NCBI GenBank assembly: GCA_013286595.1
Contig: JABDFI010000011.1
Span: forward strand, 9,970 to 48,171
Origin: Chlamydiota bacterium
GTDB lineage: Bacteria; Chlamydiota; Chlamydiia; Chlamydiales; Rhabdochlamydiaceae
Direction: 5' to 3'
Length of the DNA: 38,202 nucleotides
The notes under the pieces are model-generated. The model had not been told where the DNA came from, did not search any database, and saw only the letters and a program-made list of their open reading frames with translations. A program made the translations under genes and the position numbers. Below are positions 15,290 through 23,549 of this stretch, piece after piece; the first letter of the stretch is position 1; each line of letters begins with the position of its first letter.

Positions 15290-16665
15290 TTTCCGATGCA
15301 AAATTTGGAGAAGATAGCTGTTAGGATATCTTCTTGGATGTTCATGCCGATAATCATGCCCAATTCTTTTAATGTAGCCTGCATATCTGATGCAACAAAT
15401 TCAGGAGAAATACCCGTTTTCAATCCTTCAATCACATCGCTCAAATGAAGAGAGGCTGTTTCCAGAGCTCGTTGGTGGCGAACATTGGTAAGGGTGATTT
15501 CCTCTTTAGAAGGAGGTCCTTTTTTCCAGATGAAACGATCAATCGCTTGTTTCAATTGCTCTAATCCTTCACCCGTTTTGGCAGAGACGACTACTTCTTC
15601 AGTAAACTCAAGGGAAGTGATCTCATGGGTGCACAGATCGCTCTTGTTCCAGATCAGCAACGTTTTTTCTCGTGGCGCCAGTTGAAGAAGTTGTTCAGCA
15701 CTGGGGCATAGTCTTTGAGAAGCATCGAGAACAAATAAAACGAGGTCGGCGTCTTTAAGTGCTGCTTGTGAGCGACGAACACCTTCCTTTTCCACGATTT
15801 CATCTGTTTCACGAATCCCTGCTGTATCCATTAAACGCACATGTAATTGTCCGAGGCGCAGCTCTTCTTCTAACAGATCGCGCGTTGTTCCAGGAATCGG
15901 GGTCACAATCGCTCTTTCTTTTCCGAGCAGGGCGTTCATCAGTGAAGATTTACCCACATTGGGTGGTCCAGCTAGGCACAATGAGATTCCCGTGCTGATC
16001 ACTTTGCCCTCATGAAAGGTCGACGATAACTTCTCTATTTTTTTTAGAATCACTTTCAGTTGATCGATCACTTCTTCCATTGGTGCAAACGCAAGATCTT
16101 CTTCGGGAAAATCGACCCAGGCTTCCAGAATCGCTGCAATATCGACAAGGTCCTGTTGAAAATGAGAAACTGTGGCGGAGAGTCTTCCCTGAAGTTGTTG
16201 TTCTGCCACTTGAAGTGCTAGCTCATTTTTAGCGCCGATCAGTGCTTGGACAGCCTCTGCTTGAGCAAGATCGAGTTTTCCATTCATGAAAGCTTTAAAT
16301 GTGAACTCGCCAGGTTCCGCCGCGCGCGCGCCTGCTTGCAACACAGTGTCTAATACCTTTCGCGTAATTAGGCTACCACCGTGGCATTGGATCTCCACCG
16401 TATCTTCACCTGTATAAGTGCGTGGGGCGAGCATGACAAGTAACAATGCTTCATCTACAACGCGTCGACTAGTATCGAGAACTTTCCCTAGATGAGCCGT
16501 ATGAGATTTGTAGGAGCGGACAGGACCTGAAAAGACCCGTTCTGCCACAGCTAGGGCATCATGCCCTGAAATGCGGACAACAGCAATCCCTCCCTCTCCT
16601 GGTGGAGTGGCAATGGCCGCAACAGTTTCTCCCGGTTGGTAAGCGCGATGGACAAATTCTTTCAT
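15286..16665 (-). CDS. mnmE: tRNA modification GTPase MnmE
   Basis: 459 residues, normal length. With MnmG it installs the 5-carboxymethylaminomethyl group on wobble uridine of certain tRNAs. Visible: N-terminal tetrahydrofolate-binding domain (AIATPPGEGGIAVVRISG), helical domain, inserted G domain with G1 GPPNVGKSS, G2 PGTTRD, G3 DTAG and G4 NKSD, and the C-terminal FCIGK motif with the essential Cys. Start MKEFVHRAYQPGETVAAI fits the family. nth follows with a four-base overlap. Upstream on the minus strand is a 328-base gap with a GC-rich hairpin. Confidence 0.98.
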   Translation of the reverse strand: MKEFVHRAYQPGETVAAIATPPGEGGIAVVRISGHDALAVAERVFSGPVRSYKSHTAHLGKVLDTSRRVVDEALLLVMLAPRTYTGEDTVEIQCHGGSLITRKVLDTVLQAGARAAEPGEFTFKAFMNGKLDLAQAEAVQALIGAKNELALQVAEQQLQGRLSATVSHFQQDLVDIAAILEAWVDFPEEDLAFAPMEEVIDQLKVILKKIEKLSSTFHEGKVISTGISLCLAGPPNVGKSSLMNALLGKERAIVTPIPGTTRDLLEEELRLGQLHVRLMDTAGIRETDEIVEKEGVRRSQAALKDADLVLFVLDASQRLCPSAEQLLQLAPREKTLLIWNKSDLCTHEITSLEFTEEVVVSAKTGEGLEQLKQAIDRFIWKKGPPSKEEITLTNVRHQRALETASLHLSDVIEGLKTGISPEFVASDMQATLKELGMIIGMNIQEDILTAIFSKFCIGK

Positions 16666-16732
16666 GGCTCAAAAAATAAGTTTAATCAACCATTATATCC
16701 CATTCTCTCAAAGAAAGGGAGTTAAATCCCTT

Positions 16733-16802
16733 GCCTCTGCCCCTGCCCAATTTTAATTTTTATATAAAAAACATAGAAAAAGTTAGGGCAGGGGGTATAG
16801 GC
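16733..16802. repeat. Inverted repeat with GCCC-rich arms in the mnmE - F-box gap
   Basis: GCCTCTGCCCCTGCCCAA on the left pairs imperfectly with TTAGGGCAGGGGGTATAGGC on the right around an AT-rich loop. It is related in style and sequence to the GCCC/GGGCAA element at 26533-26652. It lies upstream of mnmE. Confidence 0.6.
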
Positions 16803-16993
16803 GAAGTTTTTAAGCGAGCGACAAAAAAACATGATGGATAGGATTAATATGATAAGCATGATAAAAAAATCTACTGGAAAACCGCAAAATATATTAAACG
16901 AATAAAATAAAAATCGTTAAATGTAAATTAAATTTTATTAAAAGTGCAGAATTTTGATAAAATCAATGTGTAAAACTAAAAATAAGTAAAATT
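16803..16993 (+). promoter_or_regulatory. AT-rich upstream region of the first F-box/LRR gene
   Basis: Very AT-rich, with no coding sequence supported. Composition resembles the upstream regions of the peptidase-like genes and the LRR gene at 36619, which suggests similar promoters. No convincing -35/-10 pair. The ribosome binding site before GTG 16994 is weak (AAGTAAAATT). Confidence 0.4.
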
Positions 16994-18799
16994 GTGACAG
17001 CAGTATCCTCACTAGTTTTAGCTCCCTTAAACTTATCTCCCACACAACCTGCATCTGCGATGCCTGCAGTTGTGCCACCAAAGACTTCTTCTAAACCAGT
17101 GACGATTAAGTCATTGCCTGATGCAGTTCTGGCGCATGTATTAACTTTTCTTTCAGATCCACAAGCATTGCGATCAACGCGCTTGGCCTGCAAAGCTTGG
17201 GAACACTTACCCTTTCAGGGGCATCATTTAGATTTATCAGGATATAAGAATTTATCAGATGATCAGCTTAAGAACTTTCTAGTACAACTCAAAGGAACTA
17301 AAATCCAATCAATCAATTTACAGGGATGCTCCAAACTCACAAATCAAGGACTAGAACATCTCTTAAAGCTCACATCTCTCTCATCACTTAATCTATCAGG
17401 ATGGTGGTACATCACAGATCCAGGACTAGAACATCTTTCAAAACTCACCTCTCTCACGTCACTAAATCTAAACAGATGCGACATCACAGATGAAGGACTA
17501 GAACATCTCTCAAAGCTCACCTCTTTCACTTCACTGAATCTATCGCATTGCTCAGCTATCACAGATCAAGGATTAGAGCGCCTCTCAAAGCTCGCCTCTC
17601 TCAGATCACTGAATCTATCAGAATGCCCCATCATTACAGATCAAGGACTAGAATATCTCTCAAAGCTCACCTATCTCACATCACTGGATCTAAGTTGGTG
17701 CGAAAACATCACAGATCAAGGATTAGAACATCTCTCAAAGCTTTCCTCTCTTTCATCCCTGAATCTAGCTATGTGCCGTCACATCACAAACCTAGGACTA
17801 GAACATCTGTTAAAGCTCACCTTTCTCCGATCACTGGATCTAGGTTGGTGTGAAAACATCACAGATCAAGGACTAAAGCATTTTTCAAAGCTCACATCAC
17901 TCAATTTATCGGAATGCTTAGCCATCTCAGATCAAGGACTAAAACATCTTTCAAAGCTCACCTCTTTCACTTCACTGAATCTAAACAGATGCGACATCAC
18001 AGATGAAGGAATAAAGCATTTTTCAAAGCTTACCTCTCTCACATCGCTGGATCTAAGTTGGTGCGAAAACATCACAGATCAAGGACAAGAGCATCTTGCA
18101 AAGCTCACCTCCCTCACATCATTGTATTTAGCGGGAAGCTACTGCATTACAGATCCAGGACTAGAACATCTCTCAAAACTCACCTCTCTCACTTCATTGG
18201 TTCTATTTGGATGTACAAACATCACAGATCGAGGGCTAGAACATCTTTCAAAGCTCACCACTCTCACTTCACTGGACATAAATTACTGTGATAAAATCAG
18301 TGCAAAAGCTATTGAGGCATTGGAAGCGGGCCTTATGACTTTTATGCACACAACTCCAACGTTCAATCCTACGACAGACCACCATGTCTTTCAATTAGCA
18401 GATGCGCCAAAAGAGGGAGATGAATGGGGAGAACAACATCGGTACGATGATCTCGAGCGCCTCAAATTGGCTCAAGCCCTGACCTTGTTCAAGATGACAC
18501 AAAGTGCTGATCCTCGGTATCCTTCGATCGATCCTCTCCTTAATCTCATCAATCAGAACACGTTTTCGAAAGAAACTATCCATCCGCTTTTACAAAACTT
18601 ACCCAAGGAAATCTGCGATCTCATTTACTTCCAGATTTACGCCTTATCGCCACAGCGACAAGATCAAGATCATTGGGGTGAGAACCACTGCTTTGATGAT
18701 CAATCTATCTTTAAATCTGCGGTCATCGCTGTCCTTAAAGAGATTGTTCTTTCTACTTATCTTCCTAAACTGAGAACCCATCTTAAAATAGCGAGATAA
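16994..18799 (+). CDS. F-box / leucine-rich-repeat protein with extra C-terminal domain, candidate effector
   Basis: 601 residues from GTG 16994. An F-box spans about 38-80 (IKSLPDAVLAHVLTFLSD... CKAWEHL), the eukaryotic motif that binds Skp1 of SCF ubiquitin ligases. About 13 leucine-rich repeats of 24-25 residues follow (about 105-440; consensus xITDxGLEHLSKLTSLTSLNLSxC, the FBXL or cysteine-containing type), for substrate binding. A C-terminal region of about 150 residues has two copies of a WGExHxxDD motif. No signal peptide. GTG start is chosen because the N-terminus (SLVLAPLNLSPTQP) resembles that of the next F-box gene and the peptidases. Bacterial F-box proteins work inside the eukaryotic host, so delivery by type III secretion is likely but inferred. 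Confidence 0.85.
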   Translation: MTAVSSLVLAPLNLSPTQPASAMPAVVPPKTSSKPVTIKSLPDAVLAHVLTFLSDPQALRSTRLACKAWEHLPFQGHHLDLSGYKNLSDDQLKNFLVQLKGTKIQSINLQGCSKLTNQGLEHLLKLTSLSSLNLSGWWYITDPGLEHLSKLTSLTSLNLNRCDITDEGLEHLSKLTSFTSLNLSHCSAITDQGLERLSKLASLRSLNLSECPIITDQGLEYLSKLTYLTSLDLSWCENITDQGLEHLSKLSSLSSLNLAMCRHITNLGLEHLLKLTFLRSLDLGWCENITDQGLKHFSKLTSLNLSECLAISDQGLKHLSKLTSFTSLNLNRCDITDEGIKHFSKLTSLTSLDLSWCENITDQGQEHLAKLTSLTSLYLAGSYCITDPGLEHLSKLTSLTSLVLFGCTNITDRGLEHLSKLTTLTSLDINYCDKISAKAIEALEAGLMTFMHTTPTFNPTTDHHVFQLADAPKEGDEWGEQHRYDDLERLKLAQALTLFKMTQSADPRYPSIDPLLNLINQNTFSKETIHPLLQNLPKEICDLIYFQIYALSPQRQDQDHWGENHCFDDQSIFKSAVIAVLKEIVLSTYLPKLRTHLKIAR

Positions 18800-18971
18800 G
18801 GAGCGGGCTTTTGTTGCCCTTACAATTCTCTTAATCAATTCACATCTCTGCTATATTGATTACTCATATAGGGATTGACAGTATCGTTTAATCACCTTTG
18901 TTTGAGAGGCTGTTGTGCTCCACGGTTGAATGGGCGAATATTAATCATGTTCGGAATTAGGAGTTTTAACA

Positions 18972-20246
18972 ATGTCATTGCCATTATCTGGCTTAGTTCC
19001 TTTAACTTTACAAGCGACAGCGCAGACATCGTATGTGCTTACCCCTTTACATACTAGCGCAATGACTGGCATAAACGCTATCCCTAGCGCCGTTTTCGGA
19101 CGTATATTAAGCTTTCTTCCTGCTCAACAAATAACTCGTGTCCATCTTGTATGCAAAGATTGGCGTCACCTCTCTCTCGTCAACGAGGGTTGTCTAGATC
19201 TTTCTGGGCTCAATTTATCAGATGGAGATCTTAAAATCATTCTTGATAAAGCAAGTGGTATTCGCATTACTTCTATCAATCTATCTAAGTGCAAGAACAT
19301 CACAGATGCTGGCCTTGCTCATTTATCAAAACTCGCATCTCTAAGCTCACTTGATCTAACAGAATGCGATAACATCACAGATGCTGGCCTAGCCCATCTC
19401 GTAACTTTAACACTCTTAAGCTCACTTGATCTAAGCTGGTGCAGAAACATCACAGATGCTGGTCTTGTCTATCTATCAAAACTCACACTCTTAAGCTCAC
19501 TTGATCTAGGTGGGTGCAGAAACATCACAGGGGCTGGATTTCCCCATCTAGCAACTCTCACACTCTTAAGCTCATTTAATCTAAGCGTGTGCACAAACAT
19601 CACAGATGCTAGCCTTGCCCATTTAATAACTCTCACACGCTTAAGCTTACTTAATTTAAGCAATTGTGGTAATATCACAGATGCCGGCCTTACTCCTCTA
19701 TTACAACTCACATCTCTAAGCTCACTTGATCTAAGTAATTGCAGTAACATTACAGATGCAGGCCTTGCCCATCTAGTAACCCTCACATCTCTAAGATCAC
19801 TTAATCTAAGCGGGTGCACAAACATCACAGATGGTCTTGCGCATCTATCAAAACTCACATCTCTAAACTCACTTAATCTAAGCGAGTGCACACAAATCAC
19901 AGATGCTGGCCTTGCCCATCTAGTAACTCTCACATCTCTAAGATCACTTAATCTAAGCAAGTGTGCAAAAATCACAGATGCGGGCCTTGCCCATCTAATA
20001 ACTCTTACACTCTTAAGCTCACTTAATCTAAGCGAGTGCACAAAAATCACAGATGCTGGCCTTGCCCATCTAGTAACTCTTACACTCTTAAGCTCACTTA
20101 ATCTGAGCGAGTGCACAAAAATCACAGATGCTGGCCTTGCCCATCTATCAAAACTCACATCTCTAAGCTCACTTCAACTATATGGTTCGAGAATTACCTT
20201 GGTTGCTGCAAAAGCTTTTAAGATGAAACTGAGCATTCAGAGATAG
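18972..20246 (+). CDS. F-box / leucine-rich-repeat protein, candidate effector
   Basis: 424 residues from ATG 18972, with AGGAG eight bases upstream. The N-terminus MSLPLSGLVPLTL is shared with the peptidase-like genes, also at DNA level. F-box at about 34-78 (NAIPSAVFGRILSFLPAQQ... CKDWRHL), then 12 LRRs of nearly constant 25 residues (xNITDAGLAHLxxLTSLSSLNLSxC) and a short tail; the C-terminal domain of the preceding gene is missing. LRR copies near the end are nearly identical in DNA, indicating recent unit duplication or conversion. Expected role: adaptor that brings a host protein to the host SCF ubiquitin ligase. The 172-base gap to the previous gene has TTGACA at 18875 but no clear -10 box. 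Confidence 0.87.
   Translation: MSLPLSGLVPLTLQATAQTSYVLTPLHTSAMTGINAIPSAVFGRILSFLPAQQITRVHLVCKDWRHLSLVNEGCLDLSGLNLSDGDLKIILDKASGIRITSINLSKCKNITDAGLAHLSKLASLSSLDLTECDNITDAGLAHLVTLTLLSSLDLSWCRNITDAGLVYLSKLTLLSSLDLGGCRNITGAGFPHLATLTLLSSFNLSVCTNITDASLAHLITLTRLSLLNLSNCGNITDAGLTPLLQLTSLSSLDLSNCSNITDAGLAHLVTLTSLRSLNLSGCTNITDGLAHLSKLTSLNSLNLSECTQITDAGLAHLVTLTSLRSLNLSKCAKITDAGLAHLITLTLLSSLNLSECTKITDAGLAHLVTLTLLSSLNLSECTKITDAGLAHLSKLTSLSSLQLYGSRITLVAAKAFKMKLSIQR
19293..20189 (+). repeat. In-frame 75-bp tandem repeats (12 units) encoding LRRs
   Basis: Twelve units of 75 bases, one of them shortened by one codon (near 19830), share runs such as ACATCACAGATGCTGG and GCCTTGCCCATCTA. Units 9-12 differ by only a few bases each. 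The array keeps frame, so unit gain or loss changes only the length of the LRR solenoid. Confidence 0.9.
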
Positions 20247-20277
20247 ATTTGAGTAAGTTTAACGGAACGGGCTAGAG

Positions 20278-20865
20278 TTAGAGATGGCGGAGGGCGGAGG
20301 TGATGAGGGTAGGAAGATCCGGCTCTTTCGGGAATGTTGTGGCAGCAGCCTTCGTTGCCTTTTGGGCTTGAGAGGAGTTGTAGCCCAGGTTGATGAGGGC
20401 GCTGATCGCATCGGCGATGACCCCGCTTTCTGTAGGGCGATGAGCGGGTGTGGAATCGGAAATCTTGCCGATTTTATCGCGCATTTCAATGATCAGTCTT
20501 TCTGCAGTTTTTTTGCCAATGCCTGGGATTTTGCAGATGGTATTGATGTTATTGTGCGCAATGGCTTGATGGAGATCGGCAAGTTCCATGTGACCGACGA
20601 GCGCAAGGGCAGTTTTGGGGCCTATTCCTGAAATTTCAATCAGATGTTCAAAGAGATTTCTTTCATGAAGATGCAAAAAACCATAGAGCCTATGGGAGTC
20701 TTCACGAATCACTGTCGCAATGTATAACGTTGTGATAGAGCCTAATTGAGGAAGTTTAGAGTAATTATTGAGGGGGATGTAAATTTTATATCCGAGCCCT
20801 TGAATATCCAAGGTGACTGTAGAGAAAGACACGTGGGTCAAGAGCCCTTTGAGATACTCGAACAT
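20278..20865 (-). CDS. ruvA: Holliday junction helicase subunit RuvA
   Basis: 195 residues. RuvA tetramers bind Holliday junctions and load the RuvB motor. Visible: N-terminal OB fold (MFEYLKGLL... VTLDIQGLGYKIYIP), two helix-hairpin-helix motifs (ISGIGPKTALAL and IPGIGKKTAERLIIEMRDK), and a C-terminal RuvB-binding domain (ALINLGYNSSQAQKA). Starts inside the 3' end of ruvC with a 28-base overlap. RuvA-RuvC pairing is also found in Chlamydia (CT501-CT502); ruvB is not in the window. Converges with the F-box gene. Confidence 0.97.
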   Translation of the reverse strand: MFEYLKGLLTHVSFSTVTLDIQGLGYKIYIPLNNYSKLPQLGSITTLYIATVIREDSHRLYGFLHLHERNLFEHLIEISGIGPKTALALVGHMELADLHQAIAHNNINTICKIPGIGKKTAERLIIEMRDKIGKISDSTPAHRPTESGVIADAISALINLGYNSSQAQKATKAAATTFPKEPDLPTLITSALRHL

Positions 20866-21368
20866 GAAGTCAACCTCTGTTTAAAATGTAAAGTATTGGC
20901 TAAACAAATGGCAAGTGCTAAAGCGTCCGCAGCATCTTCTGGTTCCGGCACATGAGGTAAATGCAAAAGAAGCTGAATCATTCTTTGCACTTGTTCTTTA
21001 CTTGCAGAACCATTGCCGACAACAGCGAGTTTTGCTTGAGAAGGAGCGAATTCATGAATCGGAATGTTGCGTCTTGCAGCAGCAAGTAGAGCCATTCCTT
21101 GAGCTTTTCCCAATTTTAACGCGCTTTGCGCATTCTTGGAGACAAATTGCGTTTCGACAGCGACATAGTCAGGAGTATGATGTTCAAGCAAGCGGTCGAG
21201 GGCGTTAAAAAGAGCGAGATAGCGAACGCTATCAGGAGCTTGAGTGGGAGGGCGAATGCATCCAAAATCAAGAGGAGAGAGAACCCGATGAGAGACCTTG
21301 ATCACACCATATCCGGTGCTACGCGTTCCCGGATCAATGCCTAAAATAATGGTTGAATCTTTGTCCAT
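20838..21368 (-). CDS. ruvC: Holliday junction resolvase RuvC
   Basis: 176 residues. Cuts Holliday junctions symmetrically. The acidic active site is visible: Asp12 in GIDPGT, Glu72 in VAVETQF, and Asp145/Asp148 in EPEDAADALALA. The Lys/Arg-rich DNA-binding helix lies between. A C-terminal tail of about 20 residues is rich in Ser and Lys. First gene of a leftward pair with ruvA. The 159-base gap to the divergent waaF-like gene should hold both promoters; I see no clear boxes. Confidence 0.97.
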   Translation of the reverse strand: MDKDSTIILGIDPGTRSTGYGVIKVSHRVLSPLDFGCIRPPTQAPDSVRYLALFNALDRLLEHHTPDYVAVETQFVSKNAQSALKLGKAQGMALLAAARRNIPIHEFAPSQAKLAVVGNGSASKEQVQRMIQLLLHLPHVPEPEDAADALALAICLANTLHFKQRLTSCSSISKGS

Positions 21369-21527
21369 AAAATGGATCGTATCAGGTATGAGTGTACAAA
21401 ATCAAGGATGCCTGTTATCTTTAAAGCGCCAGCTCTCTTAAAGAGTGGATTATCCAACTGAAAATAACTTAGCAAAGGTATCATGACACGTCCTGTGTTT
21501 GCTATTGCTAGCGAAGTGTGTGTGTGA

Positions 21528-22595
21528 ATGGAGCCATTGGAGGGTTTTAACCCGAAAAACATTCTCGTGCGCATGCCCAATTGGATTGGGGATTTAGTCA
21601 TGGCTACCCCTATTTTGACCGACCTTAGGCGGGCGTACCCGGAAGCCCGCATTACGGCGATGTGCCGCTCACCCATTTGTGAAATTTTAAAGGGCGACCC
21701 TGAAATCGATGAGCTCTTTTGCTTTAGGAAAGCAAGTCGCTTTGGTAGGCGAAATGATAAGCGCAATCTGGTTGAAAAGATCAAAAAAGGGGAATATGAC
21801 CTGGGAATTCTCCTCACCCATTCCTTTTCTTCTGTGTGGTGGTTTTGGCTGGGTCATGTTAAGTATCGCATCGGTTATGAATCCAATGGCAGAAAATTAT
21901 TTCTCACACATAGTTTACCGTTTCCTGCGACCATTCAACAACAGCATCTTGTCGTCACTTATAAGACTCTTTTAGCTCCATTGGGAATCCCCCTTTCTGA
22001 TACTGCTCCGCGATTATTTATTGCTCCTGAGGAGACTCGAGAAGCTCGTTCACTTTTCCTGCGATTAGGCATACCTCAAGATGCGACAGTTGTTGGGATT
22101 AATCCAGGTGCTACTTATGGCTCAGCGAAATGCTGGTTGCCAGAGCGATTTCGCGAGGTGACCAAACAGCTCATCGAAGATAAAAATCTCTATGTCGTCT
22201 ACTTTGGCGATCAAGCCTGTGCTCCGTTAGTCAAGGAAATTTGCGAGGGATTGCCCTCTCAAGTGATCAACTTAGCAGGTCATACAACGATAAGAGAATT
22301 AGCTAGTCTCATCAGCATCTGCGATGTTCTGCTCACCAATGACAGTGGTCCCATGCACATTGCAGATGCCGTGGGAACTCCTCTGATCGCTTTATTTGGT
22401 TCTACTAGTGACGTTGTCACAGGTCCTTATCGCCAAACGGGAGTCATTCATAAACATGTCGAGTGTTCTCCATGTTACCAGCGAGCATGTCCCATTGATT
22501 TTCGCTGCATGAAAAGAATCGAGGCAGATGAAGTGTATCGCGCCGTAAGAAATAGTATTGATAGCAAACGGTCTAAGTTACATGTGATCTCGTGA
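21528..22595 (+). CDS. waaF: GT9 lipopolysaccharide heptosyltransferase (WaaF-like)
   Basis: 355 residues, a GT-B fold glycosyltransferase of family 9. N-terminal ILVRMPNWIGDLVMATPIL is the typical WaaF start, with the acceptor-side Asp of the WIGD motif; the C-terminal half has GINPGATYGSAKCWL and TNDSGPMHIADAVGTPLIALFGST, the ADP-heptose-binding signature. Expected reaction: transfer of heptose from ADP-heptose to the inner core of LPS in the cytoplasm. C. trachomatis LPS has only Kdo in the core, so a heptose-type enzyme points to a non-Chlamydiaceae lineage. No clear SD before ATG 21528. The stop overlaps the start of the next gene (TGATG). Confidence 0.85.
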   Translation: MEPLEGFNPKNILVRMPNWIGDLVMATPILTDLRRAYPEARITAMCRSPICEILKGDPEIDELFCFRKASRFGRRNDKRNLVEKIKKGEYDLGILLTHSFSSVWWFWLGHVKYRIGYESNGRKLFLTHSLPFPATIQQQHLVVTYKTLLAPLGIPLSDTAPRLFIAPEETREARSLFLRLGIPQDATVVGINPGATYGSAKCWLPERFREVTKQLIEDKNLYVVYFGDQACAPLVKEICEGLPSQVINLAGHTTIRELASLISICDVLLTNDSGPMHIADAVGTPLIALFGSTSDVVTGPYRQTGVIHKHVECSPCYQRACPIDFRCMKRIEADEVYRAVRNSIDSKRSKLHVIS

Positions 22596-23503
22596 TGTTG
22601 AAAAAATTGTGGCGCCGTTTTGGTCCTAACCCTCTGGATCAAATGCTCAAAGAGGCCTGTAAGAGCGGAAAAAAAAGATGGTTGATCTGCTGGAATCGCG
22701 GTCTTGGCGATATTCCTTTAGGTCTGTATGCATTGACCTACCGCATCCGTCAGTTTATTCCTGATGCACAAATTACCTTCGTTACACGCTCTGATTTAGG
22801 CGATGGATTTCAACTACTCGATGGGATTGCTACCATCGTGGATCCTACGTGGAAGCGCGGGAGTCTATTTGATTTAGATGCGACACTGCAAAGGGCACAT
22901 GTCGATCGTTCCCATTTTGATGTCATTCTCGAAAAACCTGATCCGACGCGGTGGCTCATGTGGCAGCTTGGGAAGTTGACGCCTCGTTTAATTTGGAGAG
23001 AAGCATGGGATCCTCTGTGCAATCAGTTTTCTTTTAAGCCGGAAAAAAAATATGTAGGCGTGCATGTGCAAACAGAAACTCAATACGCTTATGAAAAAAA
23101 TTGGCCTGAAGCGTATTGGCGTGAACTATTTACCCGTGCGACACAAGAACACAATGTGGAATTTGTCCTGTTTGGATTTGCTCCCACTCCGTCTTTTGCT
23201 GCTGAGGGTATTCTGGATCTAAGAGGAAAGACGAGTTTATTTGAGATGCTGTCGATCATCAAAAACAAATGCCATTATCTACTGGTTCCTGATTCTGGTA
23301 TTTTATCGATTGCTTACTATTTGGACATCGCTTTTCCGATGAAAGCGGTCTCCCTGTGGGCAGATCCTCACCAAGGTATACTTAAACAACGCGTCGCATC
23401 TCCCAATCCTCTCTTTCAGCATTGTCCTTTGAGAGCTAAGGGAGAAGATTTACGCACATTAAGTGTGGATAAGGTCATGCAGGAACTATTTGTCAACTGC
23501 TAG
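22595..23503 (+). CDS. GT9-like glycosyltransferase, second of a coupled pair
   Basis: 302 residues from ATG 22595, which overlaps the TGA of the waaF-like gene (TGATG); GTG one codon earlier is possible. The fold is GT9-like: WNRGLGDIPLGLYAL at the N-terminus, and LLVPDSGILSIAYYLD in the sugar-nucleotide site. The usual WxxxGD and TNDSGPMHIA signatures are weaker, so the donor may not be ADP-heptose. Coupled translation indicates it acts in the same LPS or polysaccharide pathway. An N-terminal basic helix (KKLWRRF) may associate with the membrane. Confidence 0.72.
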   Translation: MLKKLWRRFGPNPLDQMLKEACKSGKKRWLICWNRGLGDIPLGLYALTYRIRQFIPDAQITFVTRSDLGDGFQLLDGIATIVDPTWKRGSLFDLDATLQRAHVDRSHFDVILEKPDPTRWLMWQLGKLTPRLIWREAWDPLCNQFSFKPEKKYVGVHVQTETQYAYEKNWPEAYWRELFTRATQEHNVEFVLFGFAPTPSFAAEGILDLRGKTSLFEMLSIIKNKCHYLLVPDSGILSIAYYLDIAFPMKAVSLWADPHQGILKQRVASPNPLFQHCPLRAKGEDLRTLSVDKVMQELFVNC

Positions 23504-23549
23504 CTGATCTGCTATTTTGACGTTTCATTAATTGAACTGAAGGAAATTC

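Noticed and set aside
19469-20158. 229-residue repetitive frame opposite the F-box/LRR gene
   Set aside because: It is the antisense of the 75-bp LRR repeats; the plus-strand frame has the F-box and start signals.
21341-21817. 158-residue minus-strand frame upstream of ruvC
   Set aside because: It overlaps the start of ruvC and lies opposite the clear WaaF-like coding sequence.
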